A DNA stretch of 64,000 nt from Bradyrhizobium centrolobii (lineage in GTDB: Bacteria; Pseudomonadota; Alphaproteobacteria; Rhizobiales; Xanthobacteraceae), in assembly GCF_001641635.1 (NCBI RefSeq), contig NZ_LUUB01000107.1, positions 47,242-111,241 on the forward strand, written 5' to 3'. Both the position numbers and the translations under genes were made by a program. Shown in pieces: positions 1 through 11,439 of the stretch (the first letter of the stretch is position 1; each line of letters opens with the position of its first letter). The notes beneath the pieces were generated by a model. That model was not told where the DNA came from. It did no database searches and was given only the letters and a program-made list of their open reading frames with translations.

Positions 1-415
1 GAGCCAGCGAGAGCCGGCGGCGCTGGCCGGCCGAGAGGAACGCGGCGGGCAGATGGGTGGCGTGGTCGAGGCCGACAGCGGCGAGGCTCTCGGAGGAGTC
101 GAACCGCTCTCCGCCCAGGAAATCGGCCCAGAATGCCAGGTTTTCCGCCACGCTCAGCGCCGGCTTCAGAGCGTCGCGATGACCGAGATAGTGGCACTGC
201 TCGGGGAGCGTCAGCTCGGCATCGCCGCCCTCCAACGCGATCGTTCCGCCCGCCGGAATCAGCAGGCCCGCGATCAACCGCAGCAGCGAGGTCTTGCCCG
301 ATCCGTTGCGGCCCACCACCGCCACCGCCTCGCGGGAGCCGGCTTCGAAATCGAGGCCGGCGAACACCTCGCGGCCGCCCCGCACGCATCTGAGCCCGCT
401 GCCGGAGAGCCGCAT
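1..415 (-). CDS. ccmA: CcmA, heme exporter ATP-binding subunit (3' end beyond window)
   Basis: ABC ATPase of the CcmABCDE cytochrome c maturation machinery, on the cytoplasmic face of the inner membrane; it powers release of heme-loaded CcmE. The visible 138 residues hold a Walker A motif (GRNGSGKTS, about residues 32-40), the family phrase CHYLGHRDALKP around 80, and the C-loop LSAGQRRRLSLA at the window edge; LSAGQ instead of LSGGQ is typical of CcmA. The family is about 200 residues long, so roughly a third is missing. The ATG at 415 follows a GAGGTGAG Shine-Dalgarno-like sequence. It is divergent from acnA across about 250 bp that must hold both promoters. Identification is from motifs and is secure. 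Confidence 0.9.
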   Translation of the reverse strand, partial: MRLSGSGLRCVRGGREVFAGLDFEAGSREAVAVVGRNGSGKTSLLRLIAGLLIPAGGTIALEGGDAELTLPEQCHYLGHRDALKPALSVAENLAFWADFLGGERFDSSESLAAVGLDHATHLPAAFLSAGQRRRLSLA

Positions 416-669
416 CTCACCTCGTGTCGAAGCCCTCAACGGAGCCCCCAGGAAAACCCTAAGAAAATCTTGGGGTAGCGCATCAGAATTTTTGGCTCGC
501 GAATTGCTGCGGTACGTTTGTGGCTGTGGCGGCGCGGTTAGAAAGCTTCTATAAGCCCCGAACTACTTGATGCAGCAACTCAACCTGCCCCTGCAAGCGA
601 CCCAGCCGGATTCGCTGACGGTGTTAAAATACCCCTTGCCGGGTATAACTAACAATTGGGATTTCCTAC

Positions 670-3390
<2,721 letters not shown>

Positions 3391-3440
3391 GCGCGGATTT
3401 GTGAACGATGGCTCACTGCGAAGTGAGTAGAAGGTTAAAC

Positions 3441-3468
3441 GAAGGCGGCCTATCAAAAGGCCGCCTTC
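3441..3468 (+). terminator. acnA terminator hairpin
   Basis: Perfect 10-bp stem GAAGGCGGCC / GGCCGCCTTC with the 8-nt loop TATCAAAA, 50 bp after the acnA stop. There is no clear U tract downstream. The rest of 3391-3610 holds no convincing gene. Confidence 0.75.
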
Positions 3469-3610
3469 GCGCGTTGCGGCACGGTTCAGATGGGCCCGCC
3501 CGGCGGAAATCTCCGCTTTGGTCGGATAAATGTGCTGCGCCCCGTAAGACTACGGTGACCATCGAGCGATATGATTTTTCCCCCACGAACTAGGATGTGC
3601 GACGTTCGAC

Positions 3611-4387
3611 ATGACTGGAATGATGGCGACTAATCAGGTTTCACGCTGGTCTGGTGCATTCTGGTCGGGAGCACTCAGCGTCTGTGCCATCATCGCCATC
3701 ATTCGTCCCGCCCACGCCGATCCCCGCGCCGTGGTCGAGCTCTTCACCTCGCAGGGCTGCTCCTCCTGCCCACCCGCGGACAAGATTATCGGCGAGCTTT
3801 CCAAGGATCCCTCGATCATCGCGATGAGCATGCCGATCGACTATTGGGATTATCTCGGCTGGAAGGACACGCTGGCCGACTCGCGCTTCTCGGCGCGGCA
3901 GCGCGCCTATTCGCGTATGCGCGGGGACCGCGAGGTCTATACGCCGCAGGTCGTGGTCAACGGCTCCGCGCACGTCATCGGCAGCGATCGCGACGGTATC
4001 GAAAGCGCGATCGGCAACACCATCAAGAATGAATCGGTCATGAGCGTGCCGGTGACGATGTCGCTCGCCGGCAAGCAGATCAACGTGTCGGTGGCCGCGA
4101 GCAAGGAGCCGGCCGTCTCGCATGGCGAGGTCTGGATCTGCTCGATCGCGAAGTCCGTGCCGATCTCGATCGCTCGCGGCGAGAATCGCGGACAGCAGAT
4201 CACCTACCACAACGTGGTGCGCAACGTGCTCAAGGTCGGCGACTGGAACGGCCGTCCGGAAAGCTGGACGGTGCCGATCGAGAACTTGACCCGCGACGGC
4301 GTCGACGGGGCGGTGGTCTACGTCCAGGACGGCAACCGCGAGAAGCCCGGTCCGATGCTGGGCGCGGCGTACACGTCGCTGCACTGA
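3611..4387 (+). CDS. DUF1223 family thioredoxin-like secreted protein
   Basis: 258-residue protein with an N-terminal signal sequence (hydrophobic segment about 17-33, AIIAIIRP then AHA|DPR). The mature part opens with VVELFTSQGCSSCPPADKI, a CxxC motif on a thioredoxin-like fold that defines DUF1223. YWDYLGWKD and the segment REVYTPQVVVNGSAHVIGSD are also family hallmarks. Predicted periplasmic; the CSSC pair suggests a redox or metal-related role, but the family function is not established. It is monocistronic: acnA ends 220 bp upstream behind a terminator and the next gene lies 580 bp downstream. Several in-frame Met codons (1, 4, 5) make the exact start uncertain by a few residues. Confidence 0.85.
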   Translation: MTGMMATNQVSRWSGAFWSGALSVCAIIAIIRPAHADPRAVVELFTSQGCSSCPPADKIIGELSKDPSIIAMSMPIDYWDYLGWKDTLADSRFSARQRAYSRMRGDREVYTPQVVVNGSAHVIGSDRDGIESAIGNTIKNESVMSVPVTMSLAGKQINVSVAASKEPAVSHGEVWICSIAKSVPISIARGENRGQQITYHNVVRNVLKVGDWNGRPESWTVPIENLTRDGVDGAVVYVQDGNREKPGPMLGAAYTSLH

Positions 4388-4971
4388 AGCTCGCGCTTCG
4401 AATCTCCCAATAGTAGGCTGAACTTCTCAATCCTCATGGTGAGGAGCGCGCTTTTGCGCGCGTCTCGAACCATGCAGGCCCGGCCGATCCCGCGCGGCCT
4501 CGATCCGTCGAGACGCGCTTCGCGGCTCCTCAGGATGAGGAGAGAGCGTTCGTATTGATGTTCGGAAGGAGCGGGTTGTCGGACACGTCCCGACACCAAC
4601 AAAAAAGGACCAACTCGCGTTGGCCCTCCTTGTCATGCGTACAGACCCGATCCTGACGACCCCGGGGGGCTGGGGGCTGAGGAATCCGGAACCGAAAGGA
4701 CCGGGCCAACGCACATGATCCTTTTCGCAGTGCAGGGCGGCAGTCGCTGGGCGGAAAAGAGGCAAGACTAAGATTCCTGCTAACGATCCCGTGACGGTTT
4801 GCCGCTAAGGAGTTCCACCATTGCGTGTGCCTGATTCGGCTTCGATTTGAGGGGATTGGCCGGCAGGCCCTTGCAGTAGGGAACGGTTGGAGCAATCATG
4901 CAATTGTCATGATCCGCGGGTCCTGCGACGGTTTCGCGGAGGCGGTTATGCTGTGCGACAGGAGGCGCTCC
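4388..4971. other. Gene-free intergenic region with hairpins
   Basis: About 580 bp without a convincing coding frame. It contains a long imperfect inverted repeat (4432-4540) and a smaller hairpin near 4602-4627 (CCAAC / GTTGG flanked by AAGGA / TCCTT). The last part must carry the promoter of the DUF2794 gene. Nothing else recognisable was seen. Confidence 0.6.
4432..4540. repeat. Long imperfect inverted repeat, intergenic
   Basis: The left arm starts CCTCATGGTGAGGAGCGCGC and the right arm ends GCGGCTCCTCAGGATGAGG, so the two ends fold back on each other; inner parts CGCGTCTCGA / TCGAGACGCG also pair. The type (ends CCTCA..TGAGGAG, core GTCTCGA) resembles palindromic repeats common between Bradyrhizobium genes. 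No coding potential. Confidence 0.65.
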
Positions 4972-5343
4972 ATGAGTCTGATGCCGGAGGATGCCGATCC
5001 GAGCGAGCAGCGCGCAGTGGCGCGTGTCGCCGCTGCGAATGCCCAAGGGAGCCGGGTGACGTTCAACCGGCTTGAGCTGCATCGCATCCTCAATCTCTAC
5101 GGCCGCATGGTCGCCGACGGCGAGTGGCGAGACTATGCCATCGACTTCCTCAAGGACCGCGCAGTGTTCTCGGTGTATCGCCGCGCCTCCGAAGTGCCGA
5201 TCTATCGCATCGAGAAGGATCCGCGGCTGGCGCGCAAGCAGGGCATGTACAGCGTGATCTCGGCGACCGGCCTGATCCTGCGCCGCGGCCACGAGCTCGA
5301 GCGCGTGCTGCTGGTGATCGACCGCAAGCTGGCGGTGGTTTGA
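4972..5343 (+). CDS. DUF2794 domain-containing protein
   Basis: 123-residue soluble protein. The ATG at 4972 was preferred over an upstream in-frame ATG at 4825 because an ideal AGGAGG lies 6-7 nt before it and the upstream extension (MCLIRLRF...) looks non-coding. The body reads VTFNRLELHRILNLYGRMV, then WRDYAIDFLKDRAVFSVYRR, then a C-terminal LERVLLVIDRKLAVV, matching the compact DUF2794 family of alphaproteobacteria, which has no known function. No signal peptide, membrane segment or catalytic motif was seen. It stands alone between two repeat-containing gaps. Confidence 0.8.
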   Translation: MSLMPEDADPSEQRAVARVAAANAQGSRVTFNRLELHRILNLYGRMVADGEWRDYAIDFLKDRAVFSVYRRASEVPIYRIEKDPRLARKQGMYSVISATGLILRRGHELERVLLVIDRKLAVV

Positions 5344-5467
5344 CCCATCCTCCTCGTTCCGGGGCGCGCGTCAGCGCGAACCCGGAAGCCGGGTGTTGCG
5401 AGCGAACAATGCGGATCGAGATTCGGGGTTCGATGCTGCGCATCGCCCGGTATGACCGCGCGAAGGG

Positions 5468-5998
5468 TTACTTCCCCGGCACCGTGCTTGCGCCCTCGCC
5501 GAGGTCGCGCTGCATCATCACCGTGTCGAGCCAGCGGCCGAACTTCAGCCCGACGTTCGGGTGCGTGCCGATCATCTTGAAGCCGGTCCTGGTGTGGACG
5601 CCGATCGAGCCGGCATTGGCGGAATCGCCGATGACGGCGATCATCTGGCGGAAGCCGCGCGCCTCGCATTCGACGATCAGCCGCTCCAGCAGCAGCAGGC
5701 CGATGCCGCGGCGGTGGAAGGACGGATCGAGATAGATCGAGTTCTCGACCGTGAAGCGGTAGGCCGGTCGCGGCCGGTAGGCGCCGGCGTAGGCATAGCC
5801 CGCCACGCGTCCGCCGAGCGTGGCGACGAAATAGGGATAGCCTCCGTCCATCAGCGCGCGATAGCGGCGCGTCATCTCGGCGAGATCGGGTGGCTCTAGC
5901 TCGAACGTCGCGGTGCCCTCGCGGACGGCCTGCTGGTAGATGGCGGTGATGGCGGGAAGGTCGGCCTCGATTGCGGGCCTGATTTCAGGTGCGGACAT
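5468..5998 (-). CDS. GNAT N-acetyltransferase, phosphinothricin acetyltransferase-like
   Basis: 176-residue GNAT enzyme transferring acetyl from acetyl-CoA to an amine. The order of motifs is that of the Pat/Bar/YwnH/MddA subgroup: IRPAIEADLPAITAIYQQAV at the N-terminus, then FELEPPDLAEM, a core GYAYAGAYRPRPAYRFTVE, the acetyl-CoA loop HRRGIGLLLLERLI (Q/R-x-x-G-x-G/A), and GFKMIGTHPNVGLKFGRWLD near the end. Members acetylate phosphinothricin, methionine sulfoximine or related compounds; the real substrate is unknown. Monocistronic on the minus strand, with a repeat-containing gap on both sides. Confidence 0.85.
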   Translation of the reverse strand: MSAPEIRPAIEADLPAITAIYQQAVREGTATFELEPPDLAEMTRRYRALMDGGYPYFVATLGGRVAGYAYAGAYRPRPAYRFTVENSIYLDPSFHRRGIGLLLLERLIVECEARGFRQMIAVIGDSANAGSIGVHTRTGFKMIGTHPNVGLKFGRWLDTVMMQRDLGEGASTVPGK

Positions 5999-6054
5999 GT
6001 GAGCAGCTTAGAGGCTTCCCACGGCGGCTGGAAGAGGTGCGGGCGCCTCCGCGG

Positions 6055-6135
6055 CGTCATTGCGAGCGCAGCGAAGCAATCCAGAAATGCATCCGCGGAG
6101 GGACTCTGGATTGCTTCGCTGCGCTCGCAATGACG
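6055..6135. repeat. Perfect 30-bp inverted repeat element (CGTCATTGCGAG family)
   Basis: The two 30-bp arms are exact reverse complements (left arm begins CGTCATTGCGAGCGCAGCG, right arm ends CGCTCGCAATGACG) around a 21-bp spacer. A related, more diverged copy lies at 52436-52556. It occupies the gap between the GNAT gene start and the Bax1 terminator. Confidence 0.85.
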
Positions 6136-6163
6136 ATGCTTGTGGGGCCGACCACGCCCCAAA

Positions 6164-6189
6164 CAAAAACCCCGGCCTTTCGGCCGGGG
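6164..6189 (-). terminator. Rho-independent terminator of the Bax1-type gene
   Basis: Perfect 8-bp stem CCCCGGCC / GGCCGGGG with loop TTTC; read on the minus strand it is followed by a TTTTTG run. It lies about 25 bp after the stop of the gene at 6216-7007. Confidence 0.88.
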
Positions 6190-6215
6190 CTCGTGTCGTT
6201 CGCTCGGTCTATCGC

Positions 6216-7007
6216 TTAGTCGCGCTGGCCGAGGAGCTGCAGGAGCAGCGTGAACAGGTTGATGAAGTTCAGGTACAGCGACAGCGCACCGGTGATCGCC
6301 GCACGCTCGGCGATGTCACCGCCGGCTGACGCGTAGCCGTAGATGTAGTCGTTCTTCAGCCGCTGCGTATCCCAGGCGGTGAGGCCCGCGAACACCAGCA
6401 CGCCCACCACCGACACGATGAACTGGAGCGCCGAGCTCGCCAGGAACAGGTTCACCAGGCTCGCGATGATGATGCCGATCAGGCCCATGAACAGGAACGA
6501 GCCCATCCCGGTCATGTCACGCTTGGTGGTGTAGCCGTAGAGGCTCAGCGCGCCGAACGTGGCCGCGGTGATGAAGAACACCCGCACGATCGATGTGTGC
6601 GTGAACACCAGGAAGATCGAGGACAGCGAGATGCCCATCAGCGCCGAGAACACCCAGAACAGGATCTGGGCGGTCGAGGGGGCCAGACGGTTGATGCCTG
6701 CCGAAATCACGAACACCATGGCGAGGGGCGCCAGCATGAACAGCCATTTCAGCGGGCTCACGAACATCGCGTAGCCGAATGGCGTCAGGAACAGCTTGCC
6801 GACGCGGACGGCTTCCGGCGTCGGAACGTCCGTCACGGCGGCCATGTAGACGCCGAGCGCGGCCAAGCCGGTGATGGCGAGGCCAATGCTCATGTAATTG
6901 TAGATGCGCAGCATGTAGGCGCGCAGACCGGCGTCGACCGTCGCGGCGTCAACACGCCCGGCGGCCCTGCCGAAAGGAGAAGCGTAGTTACGGTCTAGGT
7001 CCGACAT
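6216..7007 (-). CDS. Bax inhibitor-1 / YccA family membrane protein
   Basis: 263-residue integral inner-membrane protein with about seven hydrophobic segments, the shape of the Bax1-I (TMBIM/YccA) family, whose members include pH-gated calcium-leak channels and FtsH interactors. Visible segments include MLRIYNYMSIGLAITGLAAL, YAMFVSPLKWLFMLAPLAMVF, ALMGISLSSIFLVF and the C-terminal SLYLNFINLFTLLLQLLG. The start at 7007 (MSDLDRNYASPFGRAAG) was chosen over an in-frame upstream start (7052) because the upstream stretch METLVPDRTT is not family-like and GGGAA precedes 7007. Monocistronic with its own terminator. No partner is evident nearby. Confidence 0.9.
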   Translation of the reverse strand: MSDLDRNYASPFGRAAGRVDAATVDAGLRAYMLRIYNYMSIGLAITGLAALGVYMAAVTDVPTPEAVRVGKLFLTPFGYAMFVSPLKWLFMLAPLAMVFVISAGINRLAPSTAQILFWVFSALMGISLSSIFLVFTHTSIVRVFFITAATFGALSLYGYTTKRDMTGMGSFLFMGLIGIIIASLVNLFLASSALQFIVSVVGVLVFAGLTAWDTQRLKNDYIYGYASAGGDIAERAAITGALSLYLNFINLFTLLLQLLGQRD

Positions 7008-7278
7008 GGTCGAATTCCCGTTGGTTGTCCGGTCCGGCACGAGGGTCTCCATGCCGCCGGTTCGTCAAAATCTATCTCGGATACCGATCTCTGCCGACAT
7101 TAAATTTGGCTAACAATCGGGGATCCGAACCCGTTGGATATGTGGGAAACTAACACATTCGCTGCAACCGTCCACGCGCGGCTGAATGTCGCCCTCGGCG
7201 CGCAATCCCGGCGCGCAGACGTGGTTAATCGCAGGAATCGTGCGATTTGGCTACCGCGGGGCCGCCCGCTACATTTTG

Positions 7279-9849
7279 TCACAAATTCCGCAACACCGTG
7301 GCGGGCTTTTTGTTCAACGCCAACAGCGTTCCGGCGAGCCCGAGCCCGACCGTGACGACGAGGGCTGCCGCGACAACCGCGGCCGCGCTGCCGGCCTGCC
7401 AGACGAAACTCAGCGTCATCAACCGCGTCACGATCATCCAGGCGGCGATGCTTCCGGCGATCACGCCGAACACGGCGGTGGCGAGCCCGATCAGGAGGTA
7501 TTCGAGCGCATAGGCGCCGAGCAGCCGCAGCCGCGTCGCCCCCAGCGTCTTCAGGATCACCGCATCGTAGACCCGGTGACGGTGGCCTGCGGCGAGCGCC
7601 CCGCCCAAGACCAGGATCGCCGAGATCAGGGTCACGGCGCTGGCGCCGCGGATCGCCAGCGCGAGATTGGTCACGACAGAGCCGACCGTCTCCATCACCT
7701 CGCGCACGCGCACGCTCGTCACCATCGGATAGGCATCCGCAACCTGCTTGATGATCTGACCATCGCCCGTGGCGTTGCCGCCCGCTTCCGTCAGCGTCGC
7801 GATATGGGTATGCGGCGCGCCCTTGAAGGCGTTCGGCGAGAACACGAGGACGAAATTGATGCCGAGCCCCTGCCAGTCGATGTTGCGCAGGTTGCTGATC
7901 TTGGCCGGGATGTCGCGCCCGAGCACGTTGACCACGACCTCGTCGCCGATCTTCAGGCCAAGCCCGTCGGCGATCTTCTTCTCCATCGAGACCAGCGGCG
8001 GGCCGGAATAGTCGGCGCCCCACCATGCGCCCTCGACCACCTTGGAGCCCTTCGGAAGTTCCCCGGTATAGGTCAGGCCGCGGTCGCTTTGCAGAACCCA
8101 TTCCGAATCGGTCGTGGGCTTGAGGTCTTCGGCGCGGACGCCGCGCGCAGCGACGATACGTCCGCGCAGCATCGGCACGTCCTCGACCTTCGCGCCAGGC
8201 ACGATCTGATGGAGATAGCCGTCGAACTGCGCCGCCTGCGTGCTCGGAATGTCGATGAAGTAGAAGGACGGCGCGCGATCGGGCAACGCCGCCAGAAACT
8301 GTCGGCGCAGATTGCCGTCGATCTGGGTGATGGTGACGAGAACGGCGAGCCCGAGCCCCAGCGACAGCACGACGGAGGGCGTCAGTGCGCCCGGCCGGTG
8401 GATGTTGGCGATCGCAAGCCGCAGCATCGGCAGCTGCGTGCGCGGCAGCCGTCGCGCGATCGCCATCAGCAGGGCGGCGATGGCGCGGAGCAGCGCGAAC
8501 ACGACCACGGAGGAGAGCACGAACACTGCGGCGATGCGCTTGTCGAAGGACAGGCCGATCACGACCGCGACGAGCAGCGCGATCACCGCGCCCATGAAGG
8601 CGAGATAGCGCCAGCGCGGCCGATGCCACTCTGCGCTGATGGTGTCGCGGAATAGCGCCGCGACCGGTACGTCATGCACGCGCCCGAGCGGCCACAGGCC
8701 GAAGGCGAGCGCTGTCAGGAGGCCATAGATGAAGGACAGCGCGAGCTCGTCGGCATGCACGGCCGGCACCACCGGCAGCGGGAGCAGCTTGCCGAACAGG
8801 CCGACGATCACGAAAGGCATCGCGGCGCCCAGCGCAAGTCCGATCACCGAGCCGATCCCGGCGAGCAGGATGACCTGCGCGAGATAGATGCCGAACACGT
8901 CGCGACCGGTGGCGCCGACGGCCTTGAAGGCCGCGATCACCTCGAGCCTGCGGTCGATATGACTCTTCACGGCATTGGCGACGCCGACGCCGCCGACGAG
9001 CAGTGCGGCAAGGCCGACCAGGGTGAGAAACTGTGTGAAGCGATTGATGTTGCGCTCGAGCTGCGGCGAGGCATTCGAGCGGCTGCGGATCTCCCAGCCC
9101 GCCTGCGGCGCGGCGTTGCGGGCATCGTCGATGAAGGCCTCGGTGGCGCGCTCGCTGTTGGCGGTGTCCGGCAACTTCACCCGATAGACCCAGCGCACCA
9201 GGCTGCCGGGCTGGATCAGGCCGGTCGCGCGCAGGGCCGCCTCGCTGACCAGGAAGCGTGGGCCGAAACCAATGCCGCCGGCGAGTTTGTCGGGCTCGGC
9301 TTCGACGGTGCTGCGGATCTGGAAGGTTGCCGCGCCAATGGTGACGCGGTCGCCGGTCTTGAGGGAGAGCCGCGCCAGCAGCGTCGGATCGGCGGCCGCG
9401 CCGAAGGCGCCGTCGCGTTCCGCGAGCAGATCGGACAGCGGCATCGGCGGCGCCAGCGTCAGCTGGCCGAGCATCGGATAGGTGTCGTCGACCGCCTTCA
9501 TCTCGACCAGCGCGAGCTTGCCTTCGGCCGAGCGTGCCATGCCGCGCAGCGTGGCGGCGACGGAGACGGTGCCGCGTGAGCGCAGGAAGGCAACCTCCTC
9601 GGGGTTTGCCTCGCGCTGGAACAGCACGAAGGAAACGTCGCCGCCGAGCAGCGTGCGGCCTTCGCGCGCAAGACCGTCGCTGAGGCTTGCCGAGACCGAG
9701 CCGACGCCGGCGATCGCCATCACGCCAAGCGCGATGCAGGCGATGAAGACGTAGAAGCCGCGCAGGCCGCCGCGCAATTCACGCAGCGCGTAGCGCAGCG
9801 ACAGCGCCGCCGGATTGGGCCGCGCGAACGGTTCGGTCGCGATGCTCAT
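7279..9849 (-). CDS. YbbP-like ABC transporter permease (FtsX/MacB fold)
   Basis: 856-residue membrane protein with the FtsX-type layout twice: an N-terminal helix (FYVFIACIALGVMAIAGVGS), a large periplasmic domain, three helices (around 270-380, including RLEVIAAFKAVGATGRDVF), further helices, a second periplasmic domain with NLRNIDWQGLGINFVLVFSP, and three C-terminal helices with VYDAVILKTLGATRLRLLGA. The repeated coupling phrase KAVGAT / KTLGAT is typical. It pairs with the ATPase directly upstream, overlapping it by 4 bp (ATGA), so translation is coupled. YbbA/YbbP systems are linked to the TesA esterase, here divergent next door. Substrate unknown; export or lipid handling is inferred. 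Confidence 0.9.
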   Translation of the reverse strand: MSIATEPFARPNPAALSLRYALRELRGGLRGFYVFIACIALGVMAIAGVGSVSASLSDGLAREGRTLLGGDVSFVLFQREANPEEVAFLRSRGTVSVAATLRGMARSAEGKLALVEMKAVDDTYPMLGQLTLAPPMPLSDLLAERDGAFGAAADPTLLARLSLKTGDRVTIGAATFQIRSTVEAEPDKLAGGIGFGPRFLVSEAALRATGLIQPGSLVRWVYRVKLPDTANSERATEAFIDDARNAAPQAGWEIRSRSNASPQLERNINRFTQFLTLVGLAALLVGGVGVANAVKSHIDRRLEVIAAFKAVGATGRDVFGIYLAQVILLAGIGSVIGLALGAAMPFVIVGLFGKLLPLPVVPAVHADELALSFIYGLLTALAFGLWPLGRVHDVPVAALFRDTISAEWHRPRWRYLAFMGAVIALLVAVVIGLSFDKRIAAVFVLSSVVVFALLRAIAALLMAIARRLPRTQLPMLRLAIANIHRPGALTPSVVLSLGLGLAVLVTITQIDGNLRRQFLAALPDRAPSFYFIDIPSTQAAQFDGYLHQIVPGAKVEDVPMLRGRIVAARGVRAEDLKPTTDSEWVLQSDRGLTYTGELPKGSKVVEGAWWGADYSGPPLVSMEKKIADGLGLKIGDEVVVNVLGRDIPAKISNLRNIDWQGLGINFVLVFSPNAFKGAPHTHIATLTEAGGNATGDGQIIKQVADAYPMVTSVRVREVMETVGSVVTNLALAIRGASAVTLISAILVLGGALAAGHRHRVYDAVILKTLGATRLRLLGAYALEYLLIGLATAVFGVIAGSIAAWMIVTRLMTLSFVWQAGSAAAVVAAALVVTVGLGLAGTLLALNKKPATVLRNL

Positions 9850-10568
9850 GCTTGCGAATGCTGCGTGTCGATGCGGCCCGAGCGCAGGCGGATCACACGA
9901 TCGCAGCGATGCGCGAGCGAAGAGTCGTGCGTCACCAGCACCAGTGTCATGCCGCGCTCGGCATGCTTGGTAAAGAGCAGGTCGACGATCTGCTTTCCGG
10001 TGGCCTCGTCGAGATTGCCGGTCGGCTCATCGGCGACGAGGATCGCGGGATCGGGCGCCAGCGCGCGGGCGAGCGCGACGCGCTGCTGCTCGCCGCCCGA
10101 GAGCTGCGTCGGATAATGATGCAGGCGGTCGCCGAGTCCGACCGATTGCAGCTCTTGCTCTGCGCGCTTCGCGGCATCCGGATTGCCGGCGAGTTCGAGC
10201 GGCACCGCAACGTTCTCGAGCGCCGTCATGGTCGGGATCAGGTGGAAGGATTGGAAGACGATGCCGACCTGGCGGCCGCGGAAGCGCGCGAGCGAATCCT
10301 CGTCGAGGGCATTGAAAGGCGTGCCGTTGACCACCACCTCTCCACTATCAGGACGCTCCAACCCCGCCATCACCATCAGCAGCGTGGATTTGCCCGAGCC
10401 TGACGGGCCGATCAGGCCGATCGTCTCGCCCGAGGCGACGCGCAGGCTGATATCCTTGAGGATGTGAACGCGTGCCGCGCCCGTGCCCAATGAGAGATTG
10501 ACGTTGGAGATGGCGATGGTGTCCGGCGCGGTGCCGGCGAGCGAAGAGGATTCGATGCGACTGTCCAT
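9846..10568 (-). CDS. YbbA-like ABC transporter ATP-binding protein
   Basis: 240-residue ATPase of the LolD/MacB/YbbA type. Walker A GPSGSGKS (54-61), Q-loop VFQSFHLIPTMTALENV (around 105-120), C-loop LSGGEQQRVALARAL (156-170), Walker B ILVADEPTGNLD (176-187) and switch His in LVLVTHDSSLAHRCD. The ATG at 10568 (MDSRIESSS) is preferred; a longer frame would need a TTG at 10586. Forms an operon with the permease gene (4-bp overlap). It is divergent from the esterase gene; the possible esterase start at 10567 shares the same palindromic CATG, so the two promoters must lie inside one another's 5' regions. Confidence 0.93.
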   Translation of the reverse strand: MDSRIESSSLAGTAPDTIAISNVNLSLGTGAARVHILKDISLRVASGETIGLIGPSGSGKSTLLMVMAGLERPDSGEVVVNGTPFNALDEDSLARFRGRQVGIVFQSFHLIPTMTALENVAVPLELAGNPDAAKRAEQELQSVGLGDRLHHYPTQLSGGEQQRVALARALAPDPAILVADEPTGNLDEATGKQIVDLLFTKHAERGMTLVLVTHDSSLAHRCDRVIRLRSGRIDTQHSQA

Positions 10569-10623
10569 GGTCCGGTCATATGGCAAGTCCGCCAGCCCGG
10601 TCGAGAGGCGTTACGGATTGTTC

Positions 10624-11268
10624 ATGCACATAGCCGTGTTGATGTTCGCTTTGATGACGGCCGCCACGACGGCTTCGGCCGAGGGGCAAGCGGCGGCGAA
10701 ACCGATCAAGCTCGTCGTGCTCGGGGATTCCTTGAGTGCCGGGCTTGGCCTTCCGGGCCAGGAGGCGTTCCCGGCGAAACTCCAAAAAGCGTTGCAGGAC
10801 AAAGGGGTAGCCCTCGATATGACCAATGCCGGGGTGTCCGGCGATACCTCCTCCGGCGGCCGCGACCGGCTCGACTGGTCGGTGCCGGATGGAACCGACG
10901 GCGTGATCGTCGAGCTCGGCGCCAACGACGCGCTGCGCGGGATCGATCCTGATCTGACGCGGGCGGCGCTGAGCGACATCGTTGCGCGGCTCAAGGCGCG
11001 CAAGATCGCGGTGATGCTCTGCGGCATGCTGGCGCCGCCGAATTACGACGCCGACTACGCCGCGCGCTTCAATTCGATTTATCCGGATCTGGCGAAGAAA
11101 TTCGACGTGCCGCTCTATCCGTTCTTCCTCGACGGTGTCGCGGCCGATACCAAGCTCAACCAGGCCGATGGCATCCATCCGACCGCGGCCGGCGTCGACA
11201 TCATCATCAAGAACATCATGCCCACCGTGGAGGCATTTCTTGGCACGATAAGCGAGCAACGACGTTGA
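10624..11268 (+). CDS. tesA: Arylesterase / TesA-like SGNH hydrolase
   Basis: Periplasmic SGNH-family lipase/esterase (acyl-CoA thioesterase I/lysophospholipase type). Blocks are visible in order: block I VVLGDSLSAGLGLP with nucleophile Ser, the oxyanion Gly (SGDTSSGG), block III VELGANDALRG (Asn), and block V ADGIHPTAAG with the catalytic Asp-x-x-His. A signal peptide (MHIAVLMFALMTAATTASA) precedes the mature part. The start is uncertain: ATG 10624 is given, but in-frame TTG 10618, ATG 10567 and ATG 10555 would add a positively charged n-region (RRYGLF) that suits a signal peptide better. Divergent from the YbbA/YbbP transporter, the usual neighbour of tesA. A weak hairpin (AACCCT / AGGGTT then TTTTCCC, 11284-11306) follows. 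Confidence 0.88.
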   Translation: MHIAVLMFALMTAATTASAEGQAAAKPIKLVVLGDSLSAGLGLPGQEAFPAKLQKALQDKGVALDMTNAGVSGDTSSGGRDRLDWSVPDGTDGVIVELGANDALRGIDPDLTRAALSDIVARLKARKIAVMLCGMLAPPNYDADYAARFNSIYPDLAKKFDVPLYPFFLDGVAADTKLNQADGIHPTAAGVDIIIKNIMPTVEAFLGTISEQRR

Positions 11269-11439
11269 AAAGCAGGCAACGCTAACCCTAATTCCCAGGG
11301 TTTTCCCGGGGTGGGGCGCACCAAGCTTCGCAGAGTCACATAACTGCGATAGGAATCAGGTTACCGGTTGATTCGTCGCCGGCTCTAATTCGGATATGGT
11401 CCCGCTCAGGGGCTGTACCCAAGCATCGGGAGATGAACG

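Noticed and set aside
3408..3593. 61-codon frame after acnA
   Set aside because: It runs through the acnA terminator hairpin, has no Shine-Dalgarno sequence and reads as low-complexity basic sequence.
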